64,000 nt of DNA from Acanthosoma haemorrhoidale (taxonomy: Eukaryota > Arthropoda > Insecta > Hemiptera > Acanthosomatidae): the NCBI GenBank assembly GCA_930367205.1, contig OV884013.1:113727475-113791474 (forward strand), written 5' to 3'. The position numbers and the translations under genes were made by a program. Below, in pieces: positions 35,535 through 46,657 of this stretch (the first letter of the stretch is position 1; every line of letters begins with the position of its first letter). The notes under the pieces were generated by a model. The model was not told the origin of the DNA. It searched no databases and was given only the letters and a program-made list of their open reading frames with translations.

Positions 35535-35655
35535 ATGAGGTGTTGAAATAGGATGGTTTCCAAGGAATTGCGGATGTTATGAGGGAGAGAATCCCAGAGA
35601 ACGTTGGAGTGGGCAAAGAAAACCGAGGGCGAATGATTCTGAGAGTTTGTGGGAC
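35535..35655 (-). pseudogene. non-LTR reverse transcriptase C-terminal remnant
   Basis: The minus strand reads FFAHSNVLWDSLPHNIRNSL followed by ETILFQHLISI and a stop. The pattern (S)N.LWDSLPHNIRNS is typical of the C-terminal tail of CR1/RTE/jockey-like LINE proteins. It is a short relic, unrelated in sequence to J1 and J2, ending in the A-rich region after the 215-codon gene. Confidence 0.45.
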
Positions 35656-37336
35656 CCAAAATTATTGAACGCAAATAACAAAATGTTTATCACCCTCAAT
35701 CAGTGGTCATTACCAACTTTCCTATTGTTCCTTAAACTTCCTTTGTGTTCTATTCAAGTTTAAAATTAATTAGCTATCGAAATAATTATTCCCATTGTTA
35801 ATTGTTTGTACAAGTGGACTTTTTATAATGGAATCTCTTGGTTTATTCTACTATTCTAAATCCTGCACCATTGTCTTCTTCCAATAGAAGTCATACCTGA
35901 GGATATATAGAAAGAAGGAAGACGCAAATGTTCCCTCGCCTGGGGGACTCTGGAAGATTGGCTACTCGCCTAGAATCCTCTGAAATAGTCCCAAGGTGGC
36001 GTAGTATTTCTTAGCAGGTCATGGCCCAACTTTGCCACGGGCCTGTTGGCTTTCCGTTCCCCTAATGTTTAAGATTTCTCACTAAACTGACAAAGTGCTT
36101 TCTGTATAGTTGGCAGTGCTTAGTCCCTTTAAACAATAACCTAATAAAGTTCTAGTAAGTTCATTGCAAAAGCATATAAATGAGTAGATGAGTTTGTTAG
36201 TGGTGGAAGAAAGTCGTTATCACAAAGTGTTTCATACAGACAGACAGAACTTCTCACCAGGACCTAAATCAGCCATTCTTCTCATGATCTAACTCTCTTT
36301 CGTCAAGCCAAACCGATCTCACAATCTTTACTATTACATAATGGGATAAATATTTTTAAAATTCGTTTAAAACATTGCAGCTTGTAGACTCGAATGCACA
36401 GTTTACAATTGAAAATGTCCATTTCCCCTGACGATGGTTATCTGATTTTAACCGGTAATTGCAAATTGTCAGTCTCGATTAACTTGAACCCTGGAGACGT
36501 CCAGTATAGAAGGTAGGAACCTCCAAGATAAAAGGTTCTGGAAACAGAGAGAAAGAATGTATAAGATGGCGGCGGATCACACACCTCGCTATCGACTGGA
36601 GCCCCCCCCCCCCCAGCCTCCGGGGGCGGTTTCTTTCCCTTCTTTCTTCCTATCCTCGCCTTCGCCGCCTCACACATGGCCGCCCCCACCCCTCCCACAT
36701 GTCATCGTCTTATCGGCTGTATTCTCTTGTATCTATATCCATGTAGTAACTGTATTTTTCCCAGCCACTTAGCCTCTCTAAATTCAATATAATATTAATT
36801 GAAACAAAATTTTTAGTCTCACCACTCTCAAGGAATAAATAAATTCTTGACTGAGCCCGTCATTGAGTTAGCAATATCTAAAGTTGTCAGTGGAAGAAAC
36901 ATGGCAATCTCAAATCTACTCTGTACTTTCTTTCTGGGGGTTCAATGTCAAAAATCAGCTTAGCGGACCCGAAAAATAGGATTCAACACTAATCTTGGTC
37001 ATTTTCTAACATTTCAACATGTCGACCCATGCCACCCTCCCCCTCGGAGAGATCATAGAGGCATCTAATCCAGAAAGTATTACGTCCTGATTGTGAGTCA
37101 TATGTTCAACATGATGTGAATTGCTTCCGGTATCCTGGATCCATTTTTGTATATTGTACCATTCCTGAGTCATATTTGTTTTAAAAGGATTTATCAGATG
37201 CAGGTAGCCGTTTTTATGAAAAATTCACGTTACTAAACTGTTTTAGGGATTTTCCTAAAATAATTTTTCGATGACCTAAAAGTCAGTTTGAGGTTTCAGG
37301 CTTACAGCAAATATAATGTAAAATAATTTTCTCGTA
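35656..37336. other. intergenic stretch, no gene recognised
   Basis: A less AT-rich patch at 36480-36720 holds a C14 run (36603-36616) and AAGATGGCGGCGG (36561-36573), the latter like a YY1-type promoter motif. The overlapping frames there are composition-driven. Confidence 0.4.
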
Positions 37337-37570
37337 CAACAACAACTTTATTATGATAAAATTACAATCTGCCTCATTGGGCAATAATTAATTGTGATAA
37401 ATGATCTCATTCATACCATATTTACTATTTTCATTCACTCGCTCATTCATACAGTATTTACAAACAACCCAGAGACCTCCCAAGTCCACATGGTTGCCAC
37501 CTCCCTGCGTGTGAAGGAGGAAGCGGAGTCCTGGGAAGTCCCCCACGCTCCTTTGTCAGCCGCGTTACGG
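37337..37570 (-). mobile_element. J1 LINE 3' UTR copy
   Basis: This is a J1 3' UTR on the minus strand from the GTCAGCCGCG-type block to AATAAAGTTGTTGTTG. It has a GTT-type tail as at 25715. GTAAAATAAT at 37318-37327 and 37575-37584 could be a target-site duplication, but it is AT-rich and set off from the tail by several bases. Confidence 0.85.
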
Positions 37571-37584
37571 GAAAGTAAAATAAT

Positions 37585-38136
37585 ATATTATGTACCTGGT
37601 GGTTCACCTGGTTAAATAATATACACTAAACCGTACATCTGTGTAAAGTGAAATGTTTTATTATTAATGTATAAAATAAATTTTAATTTACATTAGTTCA
37701 TAAATCTTGGATTACCCCAACGTTGTATGAATCTTTGACGTGAATGAGTATAGTTTATCGTGAAGCAGCTGCTAAAACAAAAGTCCAGCCACTAGGGTCC
37801 GGTACCCAGTTGTCAGTCCAGGCTTGCTGGTACGATAGCCACCGGTAACCCAGAGAGACCCCCTCCCTAAACAGATTCTACATCGAAACCTCTGCGTGAA
37901 GAAGCAAGTGGGTGTAATGATTTTAATATGGCCTCTGTTGTCAAAGGACCCTCCCTCCTTTTGTCTAGTCCTGTGTACTTGAATATTTTATTTAATATAT
38001 TTTAAATATTTAATATAATATCGCGAGATGAGGGGTTGAACGCCTCAATAGGTAATTATTTATATTGCTTTTATTTTTCAATGTGTAAAGGCCTAATGAA
38101 ATACGCAGTGGTAGCTTGTATTTTATCAGATTAGGA
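37585..38136. other. intergenic stretch, nothing recognised
   Basis: No coding or repeat signal. Confidence 0.4.
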
Positions 38137-38864
38137 TGTCGGGCTCAGATATGTGAGCGAGCCCCCAAGGTGGGGCGAAGACGCCCGCCGCGGGCTAGGG
38201 TCGCTTGGCCGTACAACCTCTAGCCGCCGTCCAGCGAGCGCCAAGAAAGAGATAAGTCGGTGGGCAGCTTAATTCGTTTTGATCTGACTCCATAAGATCT
38301 TTACAAGGTGTGTGCCCCGACAAAGCACTATGTTCAGGAGAAGAGGAAGAGGGTAGTTCATATATAGGTAGTTTATGTGGTCTTGGAATGACCACGAATT
38401 CACACTCAGTGTCTAAGGGTAGGCGAAAACCGTCCGAATCCCAAAGGCGAGTGTTAACTGGAGAGAAGCAGACTGGATTGCCGTGGGAGACGTACTGTTA
38501 AGTTTGTAGGCCCACGGCAACCGTCGTCCGCGAGGGAGAGGTCTCTCCCAAGGAGGAGCTAGATTTAGCGAGACGAGGGCAGAGATTCCCACTAGGAAGA
38601 TGTGGGGTCTGACAACGCCGGACTAAAACATAGGAGGTTAGGAGAGAGAGATGCAGAGGTAGTTGAATGAGAAGACCAGGGTTTCAGTGGAGCAGCAAGC
38701 GCCGGTGCAGAGAGTGGAGCGAGTAGTGTTCCGAGTGACGGTCCGGTTCGTTATGCTAATTCGGTCTAATCCCGATGCTTATATAGGGCGGCCAGCCGAG
38801 GCGGGGATGGGTCCGCACCTGCGGTTGTTTACCCCACTAGCTCCTCCTCCCACTCTCACTGACA
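38137..38864 (-). repeat. candidate solo LTR or GC-rich promoter block
   Basis: This 728-bp block is much richer in GC than its flanks. On the minus strand it starts TGTCAGTGAGAG and ends CCCGACA, so it has TG...CA ends with a short TGTC/GACA inverted repeat. A TATATAAG box lies at 38786-38779, about 78 bases inside. No matching target-site duplication, primer-binding site or second LTR was found. It may instead be a host regulatory or transcribed region. Confidence 0.25.
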
Positions 38865-39714
38865 TCATAAGCTTTATTAACAAAAAATATGGGAACATAG
38901 ATAGGTATAATATGATCCGAGAAGAGGGGAACTTTTAATTATTGGTAATTAAGAGGGGGCCACAACAAGGAATAACTAATAGAACTAAATATTGGAGAAA
39001 CAAAATTATATTTTGAGCCAAAACAAGTCAAATCAAATTATACGTTTTATCATATCATATACCACCCTACTTAGGAAAAGGTTCGGGGACATGTGGCAGA
39101 GGACTGCACGTTTGTCGATCGAATGGACACTCAAAGCAAGTTTTATGGAGATTTATAGCAATCTAAATAATATTTCAATGTCACCACACACGGATTTTTT
39201 CAGACAAATGAAATTTCCAAGCTCTTCGTTTAGTAATTGTGTAGGAAGGATATCCAGAAACAAACAATTAGTCAACCTGTTGGAGTAGTCATGGTCACCT
39301 ATCTACAAAGACAAGGAGCTATTTACAATTACCAGCTGTTTGATATATTTAGGCCGAAGGGAGGTCATCAATTACAATTGTAAATTAGTAATCTAGAAGG
39401 GATATCAAACCTATCAATACATAAAACCTTTTTACCTCAGAACTTAAAGGCCCAGTTTGACACAGTCCCTCGAGGTTGGTGAGAATGTAAATAACATTTA
39501 TGATAATTCAAACCAAAGAGATCTCCCCAATTGCATGTCAAGAGCTCTGCCAACTGAACTAACCTGCACGAGTAAGAATCTTCTCTCTTTCTTAATACGA
39601 ATCATCTTAGGATCGTTAGTGTTAAAAAGAGGTTTCAGCCAAAGAGAATGGTTAATGGGAAGATTTTGCATTGGTTCAGACTAGCTCCGTTGGCAGGTCT
39701 CCCAAATATAAATA
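38865..39714. other. intergenic stretch, nothing recognised
   Basis: AT-rich. A 98-codon frame at 38992 lacks a credible start and motif. Confidence 0.4.
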
Positions 39715-39716
39715 TA

Positions 39717-40602
39717 AAGCGTGTCCCAGAATTAACGCAAGATTTGAATTTGCTGCCATTTGTGGAGTAAAGTGCTGGCAACCCTAAAAAAACAATTTGA
39801 CAGCTGACAGTTTAGGGTTAGTAAAAATGGAGCGTTACACGATACAACAACGTGTCTTTATGCTGAACATTATCTCAAAAATAATGAAAGTTTGGTTGCC
39901 GCAGTTTGAAAATTTCATACAAAATATGGTCGGAATAGTGTTTTGACTTCATCAACTGTGAAGAGATTAATTGAAAAATTTAGGGATACTGGATCAGTTG
40001 GAGGTACTAAACACACTGGTTGTCCAAAAACAAGCCGTTCAAATGTCAATATCGAAGCAGTGCGTGAGAGTGTTGTTGAAAATCCAGGAACATCAATTCG
40101 GCGTCGTAAACACAGTTCATTGTGCCGAAATTGGATGATATTGATGTGGCCAATATGTGGTTTTAACAAGATGGTGTCACATGCCATACAGCCCACGAAA
40201 CAATTCAAATACTGCACGAGACAGTTCCAGGTCCTGTACTCTCTCGTTTCGGTGATCAGAATTGGCCCCCTAGATCGTGTGATTTAACACCTTTAGATTT
40301 CTTTTTATGGGGTTATTTGAAGTCAAAGGTGTATGTAAACAAGCCCACATCCACCCGTGCATTAAAAAAGGAAATTCAACGCTGCATCAACGAAATTCAA
40401 CCACATTTATGCCAAATGGTCATGGATAAATTCGACAAAAGAGTGCGTATGTGCTAACAAAGTCGTGGAGGCCATTTTCTAGATGTGTTATTCTATTTAT
40501 AATCTTATCCTATTTACTTTATAATTAAATCAAAAAATAACAACAAGAATACTAAAAACTGTGTTTTCTATTTAAATCTTGCGTTAATTTTAGGACACCC
40601 TT
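39717..40602 (+). mobile_element. Tc1-like (DUF4817-type) internally deleted element, copy 2
   Basis: This is a second copy of the element at 7916-8796, in the opposite orientation. Terminal repeats beginning AAGNGTGTCC(C/T)A lie inside TA flanks (39715-39716, 40603-40604). The transposase begins at ATG 39827 (MERYTIQQRVF), then frameshifts. TVKRLIEKFRDTGSVGGTKH and NPGTSIRRR are readable in the 39943 frame. At about 40105-40131 the N-terminal part joins directly to LDDIDVANMWF in another frame, the same junction as copy 1, followed by a stop before QDGVTCHTA. The copies differ by scattered substitutions, so they are separate insertions of one deletion derivative. Confidence 0.9.
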
Positions 40603-40604
40603 TA

Positions 40605-41603
40605 TATGTATGTATATATATAACCCTAATGCTTCCTTATTTCAGCCTAAAAGTTTGTACGTTTGCGTCTATGGGCTTGTCACAGCGTGTTTGGGTTCTA
40701 TTCCCGGAATTAGAGCAGGAGAAGAAGACTGAGCGGGAATTAGAAGAATTAATTAGCTTGTCATAAGTTGACTTAAAACGGAAACACTGCGGCTAGAAAT
40801 ACTTTACAGATAAATTTAACCTAGTACAGCTTTTAATGAGTTAGCTAACATATCTGATGGCCGTGACAAATTAACGTCTACATAAGTAAATATTGAAACA
40901 ACGCGGTCCATTAGAATTAATTAGGTAGATCTGCATTACGAGGTTCCTATTAAGTAGTACCATTCATTTAGTCAATATTTATTATGTTAACATTTCTCTT
41001 CCTTAGTGATTACTATAGCAATGGGGGTAATTATTTGACAAAAGTAAAGTATAAAAAGATTATTTTCACAACGTGATGTCTATAACCGGGCGGGTGTTAT
41101 TCTTCCATAGCGGGATAACAAGCCCGAAGCCGTGAAGAGGAAGATCACCCCCTCACCCCCCCCCCTCCTGGAACATACCTTATTGATCAGGGGGCGGTAA
41201 AGCGTGCTCCAGGATAAGGGAGGTCCTGGGATATATTTTTCATCCAAGTCCTAGCAGCTCCCTGGAGATTTGAATATTGGAAGGAAGCCATTGTAGGTAC
41301 AAGGGAGTGCCGCATCATCCCACGGGCGAATCAATCATTCACGTTCCTGTTGTTGGCCTTATTCCGGGGTCCCCCGCTCCTTCGGGCAAGCTGTGTGATC
41401 AAAGTATAATGTATTGATGAGTACTCCCTCGCTAGGCTATTTTAATTTTTTTTTATTTTCCTTCTCAAGTAGGTGGTTATGGTGAATAATAACTTCTATT
41501 ACCTTTTTAAAGTTTACACTCAGTTAAACCAAAGTACGTGTGTGTAATTATTTATAAAACACTTGTTCGATCACTCATTCTACTGGCTCAAAACAGCCTT
41601 CTT
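40605..41603. other. intergenic stretch, no gene recognised
   Basis: TATG/TA microsatellite at 40603-40622. 40640-40960 is a unique-looking segment with TAATTA-type motifs. A C run lies at 41153-41164. No ORF of note. Confidence 0.4.
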
Positions 41604-41618
41604 CTACTTCTTACTTAG

Positions 41619-42030
41619 ATGTAAAAACAGCTTTATTGTGCTAAAATTACAATCCGCCTCATTGGGCAATAAGTAATTGCGATAAATGATCTCATTCATA
41701 CCATATTTACAATTTTCATTTACTCGCTCATTCATACAGCATTGACAAACGACCCAGAGACCTCCCAAATCCACATGGTTGTCACCTCCCTCACGTGCGA
41801 AAAAGGAAGCGGAGTCTTGGGAAGTCCCCCACGCTCTTCCGTCAGCCGCGTCAGAATAAGAGCAAGTGTAGGGTGACAAAGAGCGCGAGAGCTACAGATG
41901 ATCAGGGCATTATTGGAGAAACTGGCCATTGCCACGACTCCCACTGTCACGCATTTATAGCAGGTCACGAGGCCACTGCCGCTTTAGTCTTCGAGGAGGA
42001 CTATAGGGATGAGTGGTGCAGTGCAATGGA
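41619..42030 (-). mobile_element. J1 LINE 3' UTR copy with target-site duplication
   Basis: This is the J1 3' UTR (long variant) on the minus strand, ending at AATAAAGCTG with little or no tail. The flanks CTACTTCTTACTTAG (41604-41618) and CTACTTGTTACTAG (42031-42044) are a target-site duplication with one substitution and one indel. The plus-strand 145-codon frame here is antisense to the UTR and not a gene. Confidence 0.85.
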
Positions 42031-42044
42031 CTACTTGTTACTAG

Positions 42045-42842
42045 TGTTTTTTTGTTTCCTTTCCTATCGAATTCCCAGGTTGTCTTCGTTCTACAGTTTT
42101 TCATTCACTCATTGCCGTTACACTTTAAACAACCACAACATAAGGCCTGTTAAACCTATAGTGGACTGTTTCCCTTTAAATATGTGTAGAAAATATAGGT
42201 TTATACATTTACAAAAGAGTAATCAACTCTGAGGGGTTCAGAAACTTTCACCTCTTTGATAACTTCCTCTTATCACCACTTGATGCCTTGACGATTTTGA
42301 TGATTTACAGTATAGTGGACAGAAAACATCTCATGACCTCTGTCCATCAGTTCGTTATTTTCTTTAGAAGCAGAACACCCAATGTTTTCCAGTAGTTCTT
42401 TCTATGTAATGCTTATAATAAATGATTAAATGTGTGCCTATTCAACATTTAAATTTGATTTGAAAGTAATGATATTCTCATATGAAACGTTGTGGAGTCA
42501 AGAGGAACTTCCACTCAAAGTCTTCATTTATAAAACTAGGCGAACATAATGAGAACATGCATTATCATCATTTTCTTGATTTTGGTTTTACGATTTGTTA
42601 ATTAACTTATTAAATAATTATTACTTTACAACTCCTAGAAACAAATTTGTTAACATTTTGGTGCTTTAATGTTATTAAACACAGCGGCTATATATTATCG
42701 ACTCGAGCGAATACACTAGCGATAACAAGGCCCCAGACGCTCCTGAGACCGACAAGGAACACAGGCGGCACCCCAGTCCCACCACACAGGTGTACACCTG
42801 TATTTTAATATTCGAACTGGTGGAAATGTTTTTTTTTTAATG
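42045..42842. other. intergenic stretch with a 16-bp E-box palindrome
   Basis: Mostly AT-rich. ACAGGTGTACACCTGT (42786-42801) is a perfect palindrome made of two facing CAGGTG E-boxes. No gene was seen. Confidence 0.4.
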
Positions 42843-43536
42843 CAAGGACTGACCTGGAACCCACATACAAGACTAAAAAGACAAGAACTAAACAGGCGCT
42901 TTGGACAACTGTACAGACTACTATATACTGTATACTGTACTACTACCAAGGACATCCCATCTCTCAATAGAAAATAAACTACTAATCTACAAAGTTATAC
43001 TTAAGCTAATCTGGACATACGGAATAGAGCTATGGGGGACAGCAAAAAAGTCGAACATCAAGCGTATCCAATCCTTTCAATCATAAGTCCTGAGAACAAT
43101 AGTAAATGCCCCTTATTATGTCAGCAACAAAACCCTTCATAACGACCTTAATATACCCTACATTCTAGAACTCATCCCTTCTAAGTTTATGAAATTCCAC
43201 AGTAGCCTTTTCAACCACCCTAATCCTGTAGCACATTCATTGCACTGCGCCACTCATCCCTATAATCCTCCTCGGAGACTAAAACGGCAGTGGCCTCGTG
43301 ACCTGCTATAAACGCGTGACAGCGGGGGTCCTGGCAATGGCCAGTTACTCTAATCATGTCCTGAGCGTCTGTGGCTCTCGCGCTCTTGGTCAGCCTCCAC
43401 TGGCTAGTATCCGGTGACGCGGCTGACCGAGGAGCGTGGGGGACTTCCCAAGGCTCCGCTTTCTCTTCGCAGTGGATTTGGGAGGTCTCTGGGCTGTCTG
43501 TAAATACTGTATGAATGAGTGAGTGAATGATGAATT
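42843..43536 (+). mobile_element. J1 jockey-type LINE, truncated at both ends, plus strand
   Basis: This is the only J1 piece on the plus strand. It encodes RLTWNP-type start (frame broken), HLSIENKLLIYKVILKLIWT, YGIELWGTAKKSNIKRIQSF with a stop soon after at 43084-43086, then VSNKTLHNDLNIPYILELIP in frame and SKFMKFHSSLFNHPNPVA. An insertion of about 23 bases (TATACTG repeats near 42922-42945) interrupts the 5' part. The 3' UTR stops near 43536, before the usual AATAAAG end. Confidence 0.88.
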
Positions 43537-44880
43537 TTGAGAATATTTATTCAAGAAAAAAATATGGTTCTTTTTTTTCGTTATTAAAGTTTTTTTTTCA
43601 TTATTAAAGTTATTTTATTTTCATATTTTCATATCATTTAAACTATTAGTACTGAAAAACAATATCTTAAAAACAATGCTGGTGCAGAATTAGAACTTAA
43701 GAAGAAGGTAGCAAATTAAAACATTCGAAAACAAATCTAAAAAAAAAACAGCATTAGGCCATAATGTTTTGGTTATTACTTTATGATCTCAAATTTAGGT
43801 TTTCGTCGAGTTGAGGTGCATGAGAGGGTTTAGTTGTAATTGAATATTGTAGACAGGATTCGCTACTTCGTTATTCGACTAATTCCTTCACAAGGCTTTT
43901 CCTGTAGCCTGGATGAAAAAGATTGATTAAAGCAATACCCACCGGATTTGGTGTACTTAGACAAAGCCATCAAGATAATGACAGGCAAAGAAGCGCAGCA
44001 ATAACTTAAAGGTTCACCTCATCCGTGCATTAGGACTACAAACGACTGTTTCTTGTAAAAGGGGCAAAAATCCACCATAACAATATTTCACTAAAGCGGG
44101 GGTGGTTGAGGGAAAATTCCCATAAGGTCCCCAGTGTGGAAAACAAGGGCGAGGGGAGGCTCGTAAATCGACCAAGAGGAACCATCCATTGCAGGCCCTG
44201 CGAGAGAGAGAGAGAGCACGGTACATTTAGTAATGAGCGGCCGAAATTGCACCAGAGGGGCCCAAGATTTGAAATTTACCGCGGGGGGGGGTCCGCTGTC
44301 GAGGGGAAATGTACGCCGATTACGCTCCTTAGCAGGGCAGGGTCGTTAGAGACGTCTTGGGCTGGAGTGGAGGCTCCCGTTGCACCTGCAATTAGGGAAG
44401 AGGTAATCTTCAGGAGTGAAGGAGGGAGGACAAGTAGTAATGGCTCCTTATATTGATGGAGTCACACAATTATATCACATTGGCATAGAGGGATTATTAT
44501 GGACAGACACATAAATAGTTATAATAATAATAAATGTATTTAATAGCATTCCATGAAATGAGATGGGACGTTATGCAAATAGCAAATATAAAACAATAAC
44601 AAGAAGACTGCAACGGGTAACAATAAATTCTGGGATAATAAAGTATAAACAATAATATCCCAAATAGCAGAAAAGAGAGTGAACATGAAATTCTGGGTAT
44701 ATATCACAAAAATATTGTTTGAATAATTTTAAAATAATTGTAATAAAATAGTGATTTTTTTAATTACTGCAAATTGTTTTTCAAATCTCTCTTGTTTTCA
44801 AAAACAAAACAAAAAAACTGTACGCTATGGGGGAAAATGGAGATGATTTTTGGGTTCAGCAGTCTTCAAAACATATCCCA
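43537..44880. other. intergenic stretch, no gene recognised
   Basis: T-rich and AT-rich DNA. 44050-44450 is less AT-rich and gives a 116-codon frame from a non-ATG start with no motif, plus a G9 run at 44282-44290. Confidence 0.4.
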
Positions 44881-44882
44881 CG

Positions 44883-44950
44883 AATATATATAATACTATG
44901 AATATATATAATACTATGAATAAATATAATACTATGAATAAATATAGTAT
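44883..44950. repeat. 18-bp tandem repeat, about 4 units
   Basis: The unit AATATATATAATACTATG and near variants repeat about four times. It is a small AT-rich minisatellite. Confidence 0.75.
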
Positions 44951-45559
44951 AAACCTCCCTAAATGTTGAAGGGTGTAATAATAATAACTGGTACTCCTGG
45001 TTAGAAAAAAGTTTATTATTTAAATTACATAAGGGAGTTATGTACTCAAATAATGAACTCACGCCATGGTCGGGAAAATGGCACGCATTCCTCGTCATCT
45101 AAGATACACTCCTTAATCAACAACAACGAATGTACGAAAATCAAAGAAAGCCTAAGGTAGTAGGCCGACCGTTTTTGGGGTTTCGTTGTTGTTGTTTAAC
45201 CAGCCATTTCTCTCTCACTTGCATCTTACAGTTGTGGTACTTATGAGTTAAGCTAGTTACAAGAACTTATACATAGGAGTCTCATTTAATGTTTTGAGCA
45301 TGCGCAAAGCATAGCCATATCCATAAAAGATGCACGAATAGCACAAAAAAAAAAAAAGTTAGCTGCATGGGATATTTTTCCAAAAATGTTTTGAAGGCTG
45401 CTCCTACCTCCATTTCCCCCCATAGCGTACAGTTTTTTCGGCAAAATAAGAGAGCATTGAAAAAAAAATGCGCAGTAATTAACACTATTTTATTATAATT
45501 ATTATAAAATGAATCAAATAATATTTTTGTGATTTATAGGCAGAATTGTATGTTCACTC
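44951..45559. other. intergenic stretch, nothing recognised
   Basis: No coding or repeat signal beyond simple A/T runs. Confidence 0.4.
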
Positions 45560-45971
45560 TCTTTTATGGTGAAACCTTTTTTTTATTCTCTTTGATGCTT
45601 CTCCGAACTCTCTTTGGCTTCCAGCCTTGGTTTCTAGCGAGTGCCTCCGAACATAGTCGTTTGGCACATTAACGTCTTCCTTGCAAGAGTCGCTGGACAT
45701 CATGGACAATCTGATGAAATCTTTCACCCTGATCTTTACTATACCCAAGTTTTCAGGAAAATAGTCAATATGGCAGAATAGGAAATGAACTTTATATCAT
45801 TTTGCACCGTTGTACAATGGTTTTGAGAACATGCTTTGTCATCAACCCCAAGTTGAAGTAAGCAAAATAGACATTGTTCACAAAATATGTTTCTTTGTCT
45901 GTTTTTTATAGTGTATCCCCACAAATAAAACAAAAGTTGTCCGGAGAAACAAGACAACCCCTTGGAGGCAT
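45560..45971 (-). pseudogene. decayed member of an uncharacterised arthropod multicopy family
   Basis: On the minus strand an ATG at 45971 opens MPPRGCLVSPDNFCFICGD, then frames shift. Readable further pieces are KNRQRNIF, VNNVYFAYFNLG, KVHFLFCHIDYFPENLG and DQGERFHQIVHDVQRLLQGR, ending in a basic tail (EASKRIKKRF). I recognise both the N-terminal CFICG (probably zinc-binding) block and the C-terminal H.D.FPENLG...GERFHQ block from uncharacterised, often multicopy, arthropod proteins whose function I do not know. Those proteins are several times longer, so the middle is deleted here. At least two frameshifts and internal stops make it a pseudogene. The original may be transposon-derived, but that is a guess. 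Confidence 0.6.
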
Positions 45972-46657
45972 AATCTAGGGGGGAAAACACGCTAAACCAA
46001 AAGATTTAGTTTTAAATAATAACTTGACGTGATGAAATTTTTTTTATATTTTTTCCCAGTTTTTGAAAAATAAAATCTTAGATTTTTTTAGTTGCAGAGC
46101 GGTGTAATTGCACTCAATGGGTTAGCTAGTATTTAAAACATTGCAGGAATATTCTTCATTAATTCTGAAAATGTATCTTGTGCTCACAGTCAATGTTTTT
46201 GATTTTTGCACAGTAGCTCCAGTCCCATACCCAGATTATTTTAGAAATAAAACCAGCCCCCACAAAAATCTAGTTAGCTGTAATTTTGCTCGATGAGTTC
46301 ACTTAAGTTACTTATGTTAAAATTACTTGTGATCTGTGAAACGTATTTGCCTTTTTTTTTGTATTAGACCAGACTAGGGGGCTCATCTGTTTTATTAATG
46401 CATACTTTAAACTTTTTCTTGTGTTAAATTTTCATTTTTTATTCCATCTACTTTTTCTTACAATTTTCCCAATCCTCTTTAATAAGATTTTTTTCTTTCG
46501 TGTCTGTCAAATTCAACTTTGGCCTACCCTTATCGCTTATATCAAAAACTAAATAGTCTCGTATTGCTAGGTTATAAACTACAATGGATTAACGGTTATA
46601 TTTGGAAAAAAAATATTAAAAATTAATTACACAGCTGATTTATACACGAATTCACAC
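45972..46657. other. AT-rich intergenic stretch
   Basis: Nothing was recognised between the pseudogene and the minisatellite. Confidence 0.4.

Noticed and set aside
36553..36573. AAGATGGCGGCGG as a promoter of a gene near 36.5 kb
   Set aside because: The motif alone is weak evidence, and no coding sequence lies downstream on either strand.
41795..42232. 145-codon plus-strand frame
   Set aside because: Its first half is antisense to the J1 3' UTR, which is open by chance in most copies (also 10188, 25771, 37394).
44106..44456. 116-codon plus-strand frame
   Set aside because: It has a non-ATG start, low complexity at charged residues, no motif, and lies in a locally GC-rich patch where long frames arise easily.
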